Source: Jiella mangrovi (GTDB lineage: Bacteria; Pseudomonadota; Alphaproteobacteria; Rhizobiales; Rhizobiaceae). Taken from it: a stretch of DNA of 64,000 nucleotides. The translations under genes were made by a program, and so were the position numbers. The notes beneath the pieces were generated by a model. The model ran no database searches. It was not told the DNA's origin and saw only the letters and a program-made list of their open reading frames with translations. Shown here in pieces: positions 48,739 to 57,693 of this stretch; positions within the stretch are counted from its first letter, which is position 1, and every line of letters begins with the position of its first letter. The DNA is taken from assembly GCF_017815135.1 (NCBI RefSeq), contig NZ_JAGJCF010000015.1, positions 62,001 to 126,000 of the forward strand, in the 5' to 3' direction.

Positions 48739-49027
48739 TTCTATCGGGCGCGCCGGCTTATCGAAAAACCGGATTCCATTTTTTCGCTCGGCGCTCCAAA
48801 CTTTTGAATTGCCGTAGCCGGCTCGACGGCCAATGCCCGATCATGACGTTATCAGGCCGGCGTTCCGTTCTCCGCGAACATTGGCAATCCTGGCGAAGCG
48901 GCAACGATTGCTGCAAAGGGGCAGGGCACGTCGGTCTCGAACCGGCCGCGCCATGCGTCATCACCCTCGATCGGCAGGCCGATCCGTCCGACATTGCACC
49001 GGCCGGCATTGCACCTGACGCAGGGCG

Positions 49028-50053
49028 TCAGCCGATCCAGCGGCGGCCGGTCGTCTCGAGGCCGAAGAAGCGCGGCGTCCGCGCGAAGGTCGCAAGGCCG
49101 GCAAGGGCGGCGAGCGGCTCGGTCACCACATAGAGCGGTATCTCCCGCATCAGTTCGCTGTGGGGAGCCTTGTCCTCGAAGGCGGCGCGCACGTGGTCCT
49201 TCTTCACCACCGGGATCAGGCGCTGGAAGATGCCGCCGCCGATGAAGACGCCGCCACGGGCCATGAAGACGAGGGCGATGTCGCCGGCGATCCGCCCGAG
49301 ATAGGTCGCAAAGAGATCGACCGCTTCCTCGGCCTCGCGATCCATGCGGTTGATCGCCGCTTCGGTGATCGACTGCGGCGTGTCGAGGGAGGGTGCGTTG
49401 CCCTTCACCGCGCAGATGGCGCGGTAGAGATTGACGAGCCCGCGGCCGCAGAGGATCTGCTCGCCGGACACGCGGCCCTCGATCGTCTGCAGATGCGGCC
49501 AGATCTGAAGGTCGCGTTCGGTGCGCGGGCCAATGTCGATATGGCCGCCTTCGCCCGCCACCGGGATCCACATGTTGCGGGCGCGGACGAGCCCGGCGAC
49601 ACCGAGCCCCGTGCCGGGGCCGAGAACGGCGCGGCTCGCGCCTTCGCGGATGACGCCGCCGCCGATCTGCGTGCGCGCCTCTTCCTTGAGCGAGGAAATC
49701 GCCAGGGCCTGTGCCTCGAAATCGTTGAGAACGATGATCTCCGAGATACCGAGACCCTCGATCATCGCCTTCGGGCGGACGATCCAGGGACAATTGGTGA
49801 GGTCGATCTCGTCGCCGTCGATCGGCCCGGCAACGGCGAGAACGGCCGATTTGGGCTGCAGCGAGGTCTTGTCGAGGACCGTCGCCTGGATCGCTTCGTC
49901 GATATTCTCGAAGTCGGCCGTCTGGACGACCGGAAACATCTTTGGCGCGGCATTGGCATCGACGATGATGGCAAACCGCGCGTTCGTCCCGCCGATATCC
50001 CCGATCAGAACCGGGAAATTAAGCGTCGTGCTCGCATCGCTCTTCGCTGCCAT
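49028..50053 (-). CDS. glk: Glucokinase
   Basis: ATP-dependent glucose 6-kinase of the bacterial Glk family, 341 aa. It has the phosphate-1 motif [31 protein letters not shown] with the catalytic Asp, [14 protein letters not shown] and [16 protein letters not shown]. This is a single-domain hexokinase-fold enzyme feeding glucose into the Entner-Doudoroff or pentose phosphate routes. ATG at 50053. It is convergent with the porin gene and preceded by mepA 120 bp upstream on the same strand. Confidence 0.95.
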   Translation of the reverse strand: MAAKSDASTTLNFPVLIGDIGGTNARFAIIVDANAAPKMFPVVQTADFENIDEAIQATVLDKTSLQPKSAVLAVAGPIDGDEIDLTNCPWIVRPKAMIEGLGISEIIVLNDFEAQALAISSLKEEARTQIGGGVIREGASRAVLGPGTGLGVAGLVRARNMWIPVAGEGGHIDIGPRTERDLQIWPHLQTIEGRVSGEQILCGRGLVNLYRAICAVKGNAPSLDTPQSITEAAINRMDREAEEAVDLFATYLGRIAGDIALVFMARGGVFIGGGIFQRLIPVVKKDHVRAAFEDKAPHSELMREIPLYVVTEPLAALAGLATFARTPRFFGLETTGRRWIG

Positions 50054-50173
50054 CTCGTGCCCGCCGTTTCAATCGATTTGCATCGTGCTCGACATAGGAC
50101 ATTGCCGAGGCGAAGGCAAAGCGCAGTTTGCAAATCCGCCGCTCCTTTCGAGGCGCAGTCGCCGGACCTTCCA

Positions 50174-51184
50174 TCACCGCAGCGGGCGCGGCGTCGGGAC
50201 GGGTACCGCGCTTGCCGGCGGCGCGTAGGCGGCCGAATAGCTGGCGGGCGACGAAACCCCGGCGCCCGAGCCGGCGGCAACCGCCTCTGATCCTTTAACC
50301 GGGGCGCTCAGGACGGCCCGGCAGGCGGCCGGCATGCCGGAAAGCGTCAGCGGCGGCTTCGGCTTCGGCGGCTTGGCGCCGGGCTTTTTCGGCTTCGGCG
50401 GTTGCAGCGCGACGTTGAACCACCAGCTAAGCTCCGAACAGCCGTCACCGCTGCCGACCGCCGGCTGCGGCTTGCAGTCGGTCGATCCCGGCTGGCAGAA
50501 AAGCCGGACATGGAAGTGCTCGTCATGCCCGTAATAGGGGCGCACCTTGGAGAGCCACGCGCGATCGCGCCCCGCCGTCTCGCACAGTTTCTTCTTGATG
50601 CCGGGATTGACGAAGATCCGCTGGACCTCGCGTTGCGACGCCGCGATCTTGATGAGATCGCGGTAATGCGAATTCCAGATCCGGTCGTCGACGGTGAAGG
50701 TGCCCTTTCGCAGGACCGAGCGAAACGGATAGGTCTCGCGCTGCTGCGCGCTCAGCCGGGGGGAGGGCATCGGCTGCAGCCAGACGTCGAAGTCGAGCCC
50801 GACCTGATGCGAGGCGTGGCCGGAGGCCATCGGTCCGCCGCGCGGCTGCGAAATGTCGCCGACGAGAAGACCGGGCCACACGCCCGTCCGGGCCGCCTGT
50901 GCGGCAATTCTCTCGATCAGCGCGATCGTCGCCGGGTGGCCGTAGCGGCGGTTGCGCGACAGGCGCATCACCTGCCAGTTCTCGCCGTCCGCCGGCAATG
51001 CAGCGGCGCCTGCAATGCAGCCATCGGAGTAGAAGCCGATGCTTTGCGTCTGGCCGGCCGACGGGCTTCTTTCGGCGGAGAACAGGAGCTTTGCCGGCGT
51101 TTCGGCATGCGACGCCCCGGGCGCAAGGCACATGCCGGCATAAAGTGCCGCTCCGCACAGAAGAAGAAGCCTTCGCAGTTTCAT
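50174..51184 (-). CDS. mepA: Penicillin-insensitive murein endopeptidase
   Basis: A periplasmic LAS-type zinc endopeptidase cleaving D-Ala-mDAP crosslinks in murein, 336 aa. It has a signal peptide (LRRLLLLCGAALYAGMCLAPGASHA). The zinc/active-site segments are SGHASHQVGLDFDVWLQP (His, Asp) and GHDEHFHVRLFC (His-x-His). The C-terminal tail is long, Pro/Lys-rich (PPKPKKPGAKPPKPKPP) and Ala/Pro-rich, longer than the E. coli enzyme, perhaps an extended linker for wall or protein contacts. Confidence 0.94.
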   Translation of the reverse strand: MKLRRLLLLCGAALYAGMCLAPGASHAETPAKLLFSAERSPSAGQTQSIGFYSDGCIAGAAALPADGENWQVMRLSRNRRYGHPATIALIERIAAQAARTGVWPGLLVGDISQPRGGPMASGHASHQVGLDFDVWLQPMPSPRLSAQQRETYPFRSVLRKGTFTVDDRIWNSHYRDLIKIAASQREVQRIFVNPGIKKKLCETAGRDRAWLSKVRPYYGHDEHFHVRLFCQPGSTDCKPQPAVGSGDGCSELSWWFNVALQPPKPKKPGAKPPKPKPPLTLSGMPAACRAVLSAPVKGSEAVAAGSGAGVSSPASYSAAYAPPASAVPVPTPRPLR

Positions 51185-51407
51185 GACATGTCCTTCCGAC
51201 GCGGTGCCGTCGTCCTGTCCCCATATGCCCGGGGCCGCAGGATCGGTCCCGGTCTTCGCGCCATGCGAAGCTTCGCTGCGCCCTGCATGATTCGCGGCTC
51301 TCGCCCAGCAGGCGGCGGACTTTACTCAAGACGACGAATTGTCTGAAAATGCGACGAAATCCTTACCAAGTTGCGATGATCCGCGCAGCAGGCCGAAGGG
51401 ACGAGCG

Positions 51408-52139
51408 ATGACCTATGATCTCTACTACTGGCCCGCGATCCAGGGGCGCGGCGAATATGTCCGTCTTGTTCTGGAGGCCGCCGGTGTTTCATATCGCGAC
51501 GTGGCGCGGCTCGATGTGTCGCAGGGCGGCGGCGTCGAGGCGATGTTCGCTCACATGCGGGGTGATGAGGGGCCGCAGCGTCCTTTGGCGCCGCCCTTCC
51601 TCGTCGATGGCGACGTGCTGATAGCGCAGACGGCGGTGATCGTTTCCTATCTCGGCGAGCGCCACGATCTGGCGCCTCTTGAAGAGCGGGACCGTCTCTT
51701 CGCGCGCACCATCGCGGCCACGACGGCGGATTTCGTCGCCGAAGCGCACGACACCCACCACCCGGTCGGCGTGGCGCTCTACTACGAGGATCAAAGGGAC
51801 GAAGCCTTGCGAAGAGCCGAGGGCTTCCGCAACGAGCGGGTCGCCAAATATCTTAGCTGGTACGAGGCGCTTCTGGGTGGGAACCCGAGCGGGCCGGAGC
51901 ATCTCGTCGGCGATCGGCTGAGCTATGCGGATCTCGGCCTGTTCCAGACCGTCGCCGGTCTCGGCTATGCCTTTCCCCGCAGGATGAAGAGCCTGATGCC
52001 CGCGTTTCCGATGGTCGCGCGGCTGTGCGAACAGGTCGCGATGGTTGAGCGTGTCGCGGCCTATCTCGCCAGCGACAGGCGCATCGCCTTCAACGAGGAC
52101 GGCATTTTCCGCCACTACCGCGAACTCGACGACGAATGA
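51408..52139 (+). CDS. Glutathione S-transferase family protein
   Basis: A 243-aa cytosolic GST. The N-terminal thioredoxin-like domain starts YDLYYWPAIQGRGEYVRLVLEAAG (the sigma/mu-type Tyr-Tyr start) and has the cis-Pro APPFLVDGDVLIAQTAVIVSYLG. The C-terminal helical domain follows, including LSYADLGLFQTVAGL. The substrate is unknown; detoxification of electrophiles is likely. ATG 51408 after GAAGGG is preferred to an upstream ATG at 51339 that adds 23 unconserved residues. Confidence 0.9.
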   Translation: MTYDLYYWPAIQGRGEYVRLVLEAAGVSYRDVARLDVSQGGGVEAMFAHMRGDEGPQRPLAPPFLVDGDVLIAQTAVIVSYLGERHDLAPLEERDRLFARTIAATTADFVAEAHDTHHPVGVALYYEDQRDEALRRAEGFRNERVAKYLSWYEALLGGNPSGPEHLVGDRLSYADLGLFQTVAGLGYAFPRRMKSLMPAFPMVARLCEQVAMVERVAAYLASDRRIAFNEDGIFRHYRELDDE

Positions 52140-52141
52140 GA

Positions 52142-52173
52142 AAGGGCCCGGCGCGCGGCGGCGCCGGACCCTT
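52142..52173. terminator. Shared terminator between convergent GST and mltB-type genes
   Basis: A 13-bp stem with one mismatch (52142-52154 with 52161-52173) directly after the GST stop. It is flanked by TT on one strand and TTT on the other. Confidence 0.65.
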
Positions 52174-52223
52174 GCGGTCGTCGTGAAACGGATCGGGTGC
52201 CGAAAGGCCCGGCCCGCCTGTCG

Positions 52224-53054
52224 TCAGTTGGCGAGCTGCGAGGCGAACAGGGCGAGAGCCTTCTGGTAGACGCCGGCACGGTTCCACTCGCGAAGCACGG
52301 CGAAGTTCGGCTGGCCCTGCTGATAGCCGGCGCCCGGACGCCAGCCGTGCTGGCGCAGGAAGTTTGCCGTCGAGGCAAGGACGTCCGCCTTGGAGCGGAT
52401 CAGGTCGCGTCGGCCGTCGCCGTCGCCATCCACTGCAAAGCGCAGATAGTTCTTGGCGAGGAACTGGGTCTGGCCGATCTCGCCGGCCCAGGCGCCACGC
52501 ATCTGGTTCGGGGACATGTCGCCGCGATCGACGATCGCCATGGCCGCCAGGAGCTCTTCGGTGAAAAAGGCCGAACGGCGGCAGTCGTAGGACAGCGTGG
52601 CCAGCGAAGAGAAGACCGGCATGTTGCCGGAATTGGCGCCGAAGCCGGTCTCCATGCCCCAGATCGCGACGAGCACTTCCTTCTGCACGCCGTAGCGCTT
52701 CTCGATCGAGTTCAAGAGGCCGGCATTCTGGCGGATGATTCGCTTGCCCTTGGAGACGAAGGAGGCAGGTGCGCGCCGCTTCATGAACGCGTCGAGCGAC
52801 AGGTTCATCGAATGCTGGTTGCGATCGAGGCTGATGACCTTGCGCGAATACTGGGCCGGCATCAGCGCCGACTGGATGGTCCGCTGCGAAATGCCTGCGC
52901 GCGCCGCCTCCTGAGCCATCTGCTGCTTCCACTGGTCGAAGCCGGCAGCGGAGTTGCCGCACTGGGCGGCGTTCGCGGGAACGGCCGCGGCGCCGAGCAT
53001 GAGGGCGGTCAGGCCGGAAAGAGCAAGGCTCATGAATTGTTTGCGTCGGAGCAT
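52224..53054 (-). CDS. MltB-family lytic murein transglycosylase
   Basis: A 276-aa exported lysozyme-like enzyme of the SLT2/MltB family, cleaving the glycan with 1,6-anhydroMurNAc formation. Signal peptide LALSGLTALMLGAAAVPANA. The catalytic Glu is E135 in VAIWGMETGFGANSG. Further signatures are MRGAWAGEIGQTQFLAKNYLRFAVDGDGDGRRDL and the C-terminal VLREWNRAGVYQ. ATG 53054 is chosen; a TTG at 53087 is possible. No lipobox Cys is evident, so it is probably soluble periplasmic. Confidence 0.93.
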   Translation of the reverse strand: MLRRKQFMSLALSGLTALMLGAAAVPANAAQCGNSAAGFDQWKQQMAQEAARAGISQRTIQSALMPAQYSRKVISLDRNQHSMNLSLDAFMKRRAPASFVSKGKRIIRQNAGLLNSIEKRYGVQKEVLVAIWGMETGFGANSGNMPVFSSLATLSYDCRRSAFFTEELLAAMAIVDRGDMSPNQMRGAWAGEIGQTQFLAKNYLRFAVDGDGDGRRDLIRSKADVLASTANFLRQHGWRPGAGYQQGQPNFAVLREWNRAGVYQKALALFASQLAN

Positions 53055-53304
53055 GTTGGGACTATCTCTCCTCTCGAGGGGGTTCAATTTCGGCGGTCTT
53101 TGCGGCCGTCGGCCCGCTCGGGCCGTCGCTTCGAGGCCGTCGGGCCCCTTCCACGGAGATCGCTCTGGAAACTTTACGAAACACTGTAGCGGCTTTCGGC
53201 CTGTTACTACATCGGCTTCGGCGTATCGTCATTAACGCGAAGTATGCATTGCCACCGAAAGCGGCGACAGTCGGGCGAACTGATGAAGTTTCTCGTTCAA
53301 CTGC

Positions 53305-53637
53305 TCACGAACTCGGTATTTCGAGATTTTCGGTCTCGGCCAAGGCGCGCTTCTTCTCGCCGGCAATCAGCATCAGGTTGCGCGTGTAGATGACGAGGCC
53401 GGCGGCCTGTCCGAGGATGAAGACGGGATCACGCCGATGCAGGGCATAGACGAGCAAAAGCGCCCCCCCGACCAGCGAAAAGCCCCAAAAGGCGACCGGC
53501 ACCACGGACTTGCGGGCCCGCTCCGAGGCGATCCACTGGATCAGGAACCTTGCGGTGAACATTGCCTGGGCAAAGAAGCCGAGAGCGATCCACAGATTGA
53601 ACTGGTCGATGAAGACATGCTGGATGAAGGACCACAT
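53305..53637 (-). CDS. LpxB N-terminal-domain-like (LAB_N) membrane protein
   Basis: A 110-aa protein with three transmembrane helices: LWIALGFFAQAMFTARFLIQWI, VVPVAFWGFSLVGGALLLVYAL and DPVFILGQAAGLVIYTRNLMLI. This is the LAB_N domain found before LpxB in some proteins and as a stand-alone partner of family 2 glycosyltransferases. It starts 8 bp after the stop of the PAP2-glycosyltransferase fusion gene, so it is cotranscribed and probably part of the same lipid-linked sugar machinery. The longer open frame here (to 54141) is antisense-frame noise within the fusion gene. Confidence 0.9.
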   Translation of the reverse strand: MWSFIQHVFIDQFNLWIALGFFAQAMFTARFLIQWIASERARKSVVPVAFWGFSLVGGALLLVYALHRRDPVFILGQAAGLVIYTRNLMLIAGEKKRALAETENLEIPSS

Positions 53638-53645
53638 CGGTCTTT

Positions 53646-55355
53646 CTACTCCTTGGTGGCCGTCACGTCTTCGACGTGTCCGGGGGTTCTGCGGCCACGA
53701 CGAATGATCCACCACACGCCGAAGAGATCGAGTGCGCCGCGGGCCGCCCGGTCGAAGATGCCGTAGTTCGACTGGCCGAAGCGGCGCTGGCGGTCTTTCA
53801 CGTCGAGATGGGCGATCGTGCGTTCCTCCCGAAGGACGAGAGCCGGCAGGTAACGATGCCAGCCGTCGAAATAGGGCAGCTTGCGGAACAGCTCGGCAGG
53901 CACCGCCTTCAGGCCGCAGCCGGTGTCGCGGGTCGCGTCGTTCAGGATCGCGGTCCGCAGGCGGTTGGCCGCTTTCGAGGACAGGCGTTTGGTAAAGCTG
54001 TCGGTGCGCCCGACGCGCTGGCCCGCGACGAGGCCGCAGGTCTCGTCGCGTGATTCGAGCAGATCGACCATGGCGGGAATGAAGGCCGGATCGTTCTGCC
54101 CGTCGCCGTCGATGGTCACGATGCAGTCGCCATCGGCGCAAAGAACGCCCGTGCGCACCGCGCGGCTCTGTCCGGCGGAGCGCTCGTGCCGGATGTGCCG
54201 GACCGCCATGCCGTCGCCGCGCAGCGTCTCGATCATCCCTGGCGTGTCGTCCGTCGAGCCGTCGTCGACGACGACGATCTCGTGGTCGCGCCCGGCAAGC
54301 GCCGCCGCGATCTCGGGGACGAGCACGGAAAGGTTTTCCGCTTCGTTCTTGGCGGGCACGACGACGCTCACCTTGACGAATCTGCGTCGCCGGGTGGTGG
54401 CCGAAATCTCGGAGGTGGTCGGGTTTGTTGTCGAAAAGGCATCCATCGCCGGCGCCTTATCATAATCTGATCGACCGGTCGCGTCAGAAAAGCGCGCCGC
54501 TTCGACGCCGTTACAGTTACGGCCGGGGGAGGGGGCGGAGCCGGTAACGACGGCACCGCCGCGAAGCCTCGAGCGCAGCTGCGCGAAATTCCTGTCGATC
54601 CGCTCGCCCCGGGCACCGAGGAAGACCGGCCGCAAAAGGACGATGGTCGAAAGGGTGATGATCCAGGAGACGAGGACGTCGGAGAGGAAGTGTCCTCCCG
54701 CGGCGATCCGGGCGAGCGAGACCGTGGCGGCGATCGCTGCCAGGCCAAGGCCGATCGGCAGGCGGTCCTGCCTCGGGATGACGAAGAATAGCGCCATGAC
54801 CGCCGCGGCCGAGGCCGCCTCGCCCGACGAGAACGAGCAGTTGCGGCTGCACTGGTCGGAGAATTGCCAGACCGGCGTGAAGTCCAGGCTGCCGCCAAAT
54901 TCGAGGAGTGAGCGGGGGCGGGCACGGCCGAGCGTGTTCTTCAGGATGGCGTTGACGATCAGCCCGGGCGCGATCACGTAGACCGCGATGACGTAAAGCC
55001 CTTCGCTCGGTTTCAGGAGCCAGCGCGGCGGCCGCACCATCAGCCCCGCGACGACGGCGAGGAGGCTGAAGCCTAGCGCCGCGCCGGTCATCCAGTTGCC
55101 GAACTTGCGAACCAGCCTGACGTCGAAGTCTTCGGCGCCCGAAAAGCCGAGCCCGGCCCGGTAGAAATGCCCGCTGACCAGAATGTCGATGCCGGGAAAG
55201 CTCAGGAAGAAGACGCTGACGACGGCAAGGACGATCGTCAGGAAAACCAGGGGGCGGCGCCGGACGAAGCGAAGGCAGACGGCCGCCCTGCTGCCGTCTG
55301 CCGATCCGCCGGAGCGGCCGGGCAGCCGGGGAAAGGTGTCGGCTCCTGCGTCCAT
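53646..55355 (-). CDS. Fusion of PAP2 phosphatase and family 2 glycosyltransferase
   Basis: A 569-aa two-domain membrane-associated protein. Residues 1 to about 260 are a PAP2 phosphatase with six helices and intact KX6RP (K139 to P147) and RX5HX3D (R216, H222, D226) motifs. The middle motif reads SSGE (176-179) instead of PSGH. Residues about 326-560 are a GT2 enzyme like dolichyl/dodecaprenyl-phosphate sugar synthases (VVVPAKNEAENL, VVVDDGSTDD, IDGDGQNDP). A 60-residue linker joins them with no stop. An internal ATG (54446) with AAGG upstream could also make the GT2 part alone. With its neighbours it probably remodels lipid A or LPS, like the LpxE plus RgtE pathway of Rhizobium. That is inference. 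Confidence 0.85.
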   Translation of the reverse strand: MDAGADTFPRLPGRSGGSADGSRAAVCLRFVRRRPLVFLTIVLAVVSVFFLSFPGIDILVSGHFYRAGLGFSGAEDFDVRLVRKFGNWMTGAALGFSLLAVVAGLMVRPPRWLLKPSEGLYVIAVYVIAPGLIVNAILKNTLGRARPRSLLEFGGSLDFTPVWQFSDQCSRNCSFSSGEAASAAAVMALFFVIPRQDRLPIGLGLAAIAATVSLARIAAGGHFLSDVLVSWIITLSTIVLLRPVFLGARGERIDRNFAQLRSRLRGGAVVTGSAPSPGRNCNGVEAARFSDATGRSDYDKAPAMDAFSTTNPTTSEISATTRRRRFVKVSVVVPAKNEAENLSVLVPEIAAALAGRDHEIVVVDDGSTDDTPGMIETLRGDGMAVRHIRHERSAGQSRAVRTGVLCADGDCIVTIDGDGQNDPAFIPAMVDLLESRDETCGLVAGQRVGRTDSFTKRLSSKAANRLRTAILNDATRDTGCGLKAVPAELFRKLPYFDGWHRYLPALVLREERTIAHLDVKDRQRRFGQSNYGIFDRAARGALDLFGVWWIIRRGRRTPGHVEDVTATKE

Positions 55356-55595
55356 TCACGTCTTTCCTTGCATTTGCCATCGCCTTGGGGCGGGTCGAGC
55401 GCCCTGCCTCTATCGGACACAGGCCGATACCCCAAGTTTTCCAAACGCCCCATCGTGCTTTTTTGAAAACCGATTCCGATTTCCGGGCCGATGCGATAGG
55501 ACTGGCATCAAGCGCCAGTCGCGGTCCTTCGCCTGAGGGCTTGGCATCGCATATCACGAGTTCGGCGGCCTCTAACGAGCCAATCGCAAGCAAAT

Positions 55596-57122
55596 ATGAC
55601 ACTTCCCACGACCGCCGACGATCGGCGAGCCAGCGTGGCGGATCGGTTACAGGACCGCTCCTTCGGTCTGGCTTTTCTCGCTCTTCTCCTCGCCGCGATC
55701 GCGCTTCTGCGCCTGGTAGCGCTGTTCCTGTCGCCGAGCGAGCTCGGTTTTGACGAAGCCCAGTATGTCCTTTGGGCGCAGCATTTCGATTTCGGCTATT
55801 TTACCAAGCCGCCGCTCGTCGCCTGGGTGATTGCCGCCGAGACGAAGGTCTGCGGCACGGGCGCGGCCTGCGTGCGCTCGATCGTGCCGCTGGTCAATTC
55901 TGGCACGGCCTTCGTCCTTGCGCTTCTGGCGGCGCGGCTCTACGGGGCGGGGACGGGGTTCTGGACCGGCATCTTCTTCGTGATCATGCCGGGCATCGCG
56001 GTCTCGTCCTTCCTGATCACCACCGATCCGCTGCTCTTGTTCTTCTGGAGCCTGGCGCTGTTCGCCGTCTTTCTGCAGATCGACAAACCCGGCCTGAAGC
56101 CTGCCCTTCTCTTCGGCGTCGCCGCCGGGCTCGGTCTCAACGCGAAATATGCGATGATCTATCTGCCGGTGCTGGTCGCGCTGGCCGGCGCGATGATGCC
56201 CGAATTTCGACGTCGGCTGTTCCGGCGCGAGAGCCTTCTCGCCCTTGCGATCATGCTGCTTTTGATCGCGCCCAACCTGATCTGGAACGCGCTCAACGGT
56301 TTTGCGACCTTCGAGCATACGGCGAACGACAATATCGGCTGGAGCCTGTCGCGGCTCAACGCCAGCAAGGGCTTCGAGTTCTTCGGCGCGCAGTTCGGCA
56401 TCGCCGGGCCGGTGATCTTCGGGGCGATGCTGAACGCGTTGTTCTTGCGGGCACGAACCGAAAAGCCGCGCACCGACGTGCTTCTGATGATCCTGTCATG
56501 GCCGATCCTGTTCGCCATCACCATCCAGGGCTTCCTCGCCCAGGCCAACGTCAACTGGGGCGCCACGGCCTATCCGGCGGGCGTGATCGTCGCGACGGCG
56601 CTGGTCGTCCGTCATCGCTGGCGCTTCTTCTTCTGGACGAATCTGATCGTCTGCGGCCTCGTCTCACTGGTCATTCTTCTGGGCACGGCGTTTTTCGATC
56701 CGGCCGATGCGCCGGGCGCCGGCAAGCAGCTGCGCCAGCTCGCCGGCTGGCAGGTGACCGGCGAGAGCCTCGCGGCGCTGGCGCAAAAGACGGGGTCCAC
56801 GCGCATCGTCGTCGAGGGACGGGCGCTGACGGCGGGTGTCGCCTATGCCTTGCGCGACAGCGATCTCCAGGTGCTCGGCTATCTGCCGAAGGGCGAGAGC
56901 CCCACCGACCAGTTCCAGCTCGACCGGCCCTGGGACGGCGACGATGCGCGTCAGGGCACGCTGCTCTTCGGTTTCGGCGCCGACGATCTCAAGCGTCTGG
57001 GCGCCTCGCCCGTCGCGACCGTCGATGCGCCGATCTATGCCGCCAGGGACGGGACGATGCCGGTTTATGGTTTCAATGGCGCAGCTTCGGTTGACGTTGA
57101 CGGGCAGCCATCAGGCGAGTGA
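55596..57122 (+). CDS. GT39/GT83-type glycosyltransferase (ArnT/RgtA-like)
   Basis: A 508-aa polytopic inner-membrane glycosyltransferase. The first periplasmic loop has the family signature LGFDEAQYVLWAQ and FDFGYFTKPPLVAW, with the catalytic Asp-Glu. Around ten helices follow, then a C-terminal periplasmic globular part. Enzymes of this type transfer sugars from polyprenyl-phosphate donors to lipid A or LPS core. It is divergent (240 bp) from the PAP2-GT2 and LAB_N genes, whose GT2 would make the donor. The sugar could be galacturonic acid as in Rhizobium, but this is not provable here. Confidence 0.88.
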   Translation: MTLPTTADDRRASVADRLQDRSFGLAFLALLLAAIALLRLVALFLSPSELGFDEAQYVLWAQHFDFGYFTKPPLVAWVIAAETKVCGTGAACVRSIVPLVNSGTAFVLALLAARLYGAGTGFWTGIFFVIMPGIAVSSFLITTDPLLLFFWSLALFAVFLQIDKPGLKPALLFGVAAGLGLNAKYAMIYLPVLVALAGAMMPEFRRRLFRRESLLALAIMLLLIAPNLIWNALNGFATFEHTANDNIGWSLSRLNASKGFEFFGAQFGIAGPVIFGAMLNALFLRARTEKPRTDVLLMILSWPILFAITIQGFLAQANVNWGATAYPAGVIVATALVVRHRWRFFFWTNLIVCGLVSLVILLGTAFFDPADAPGAGKQLRQLAGWQVTGESLAALAQKTGSTRIVVEGRALTAGVAYALRDSDLQVLGYLPKGESPTDQFQLDRPWDGDDARQGTLLFGFGADDLKRLGASPVATVDAPIYAARDGTMPVYGFNGAASVDVDGQPSGE

Positions 57123-57227
57123 ACGTCGCCGACGATAGAGCCTGCCGGGCGCCCGAATGCGCATGACGGGACGCCGGCCGGCGGTTCGGGTCTCTTTGGC
57201 CATGTCGTTGACGACGCAGGAGGACCG

Positions 57228-57650
57228 ATGAGGCAGGTATCGCCATGGCCGGACAACGGCGTGATCCTTTATGACGGCGTCTGCGTCCTGTGCTCGGGCT
57301 GGGTTCGCTTCGTCGCCAGGCGGGATGCGACGCGCCGGTTCCGCTTCACGCCGATCCAGTCGGCCTATGGCGCGGCGATGGCCGAGGCGCTGGCAATCGA
57401 CCCGGCCGATCCAGACACCAACGCCGTCGTGATCGACAAGATCGCCTATTTCCAATCCGACGCGGTGCTCGCCGTCCTTTCGCCCCTGCCGGGCTGGACA
57501 TGGACGAGAATCGGCTTCGCGGTCCCAACAATGCTGCGCGATCCGCTCTACCGGCTGATCGCGCGCAACCGCTATCGGATCTTCGGACAGCACGAGGCCT
57601 GCGAGCTTCCACCCGCAGGCCTTGCAACGAGGATCGTCACCGAACTCTGA
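57228..57650 (+). CDS. DCC-family thiol-disulfide oxidoreductase-like protein
   Basis: A 140-aa protein of the DUF393/DCC family. The hallmark is ILYDGVCVLCSGWVRFVARRD with a CxxC (C19, C22), followed by a thioredoxin-like fold ending with RYRIFGQHEAC. An AGGAGGA site 5 bp upstream fixes the ATG. The role is unproven; it is thought to be a redox-active cytoplasmic protein. It is convergent with the caspase-like gene. Confidence 0.92.
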   Translation: MRQVSPWPDNGVILYDGVCVLCSGWVRFVARRDATRRFRFTPIQSAYGAAMAEALAIDPADPDTNAVVIDKIAYFQSDAVLAVLSPLPGWTWTRIGFAVPTMLRDPLYRLIARNRYRIFGQHEACELPPAGLATRIVTEL

Positions 57651-57693
57651 CGTCTGCCCGATTGGATGCCGGGCGACGGGTTGCGCCCGGATA

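Larger units (their letters stand above)
48354..49027. other. Long intergenic region between porin and glucokinase genes
   Basis: About 670 bp between convergent genes with no supported protein gene. It contains a REP-like palindromic element (48499-48594), a small stem CGTTCT/AGAACG (48648-48653 with 48658-48663) and a longer palindrome (48695-48738). Short open frames here are driven by the repeats. A non-coding RNA is possible. Confidence 0.45.

Noticed and set aside
48361-48820. Short open frames in the porin-glk gap
   Set aside because: They run through palindromic repeats and lack initiation signals.
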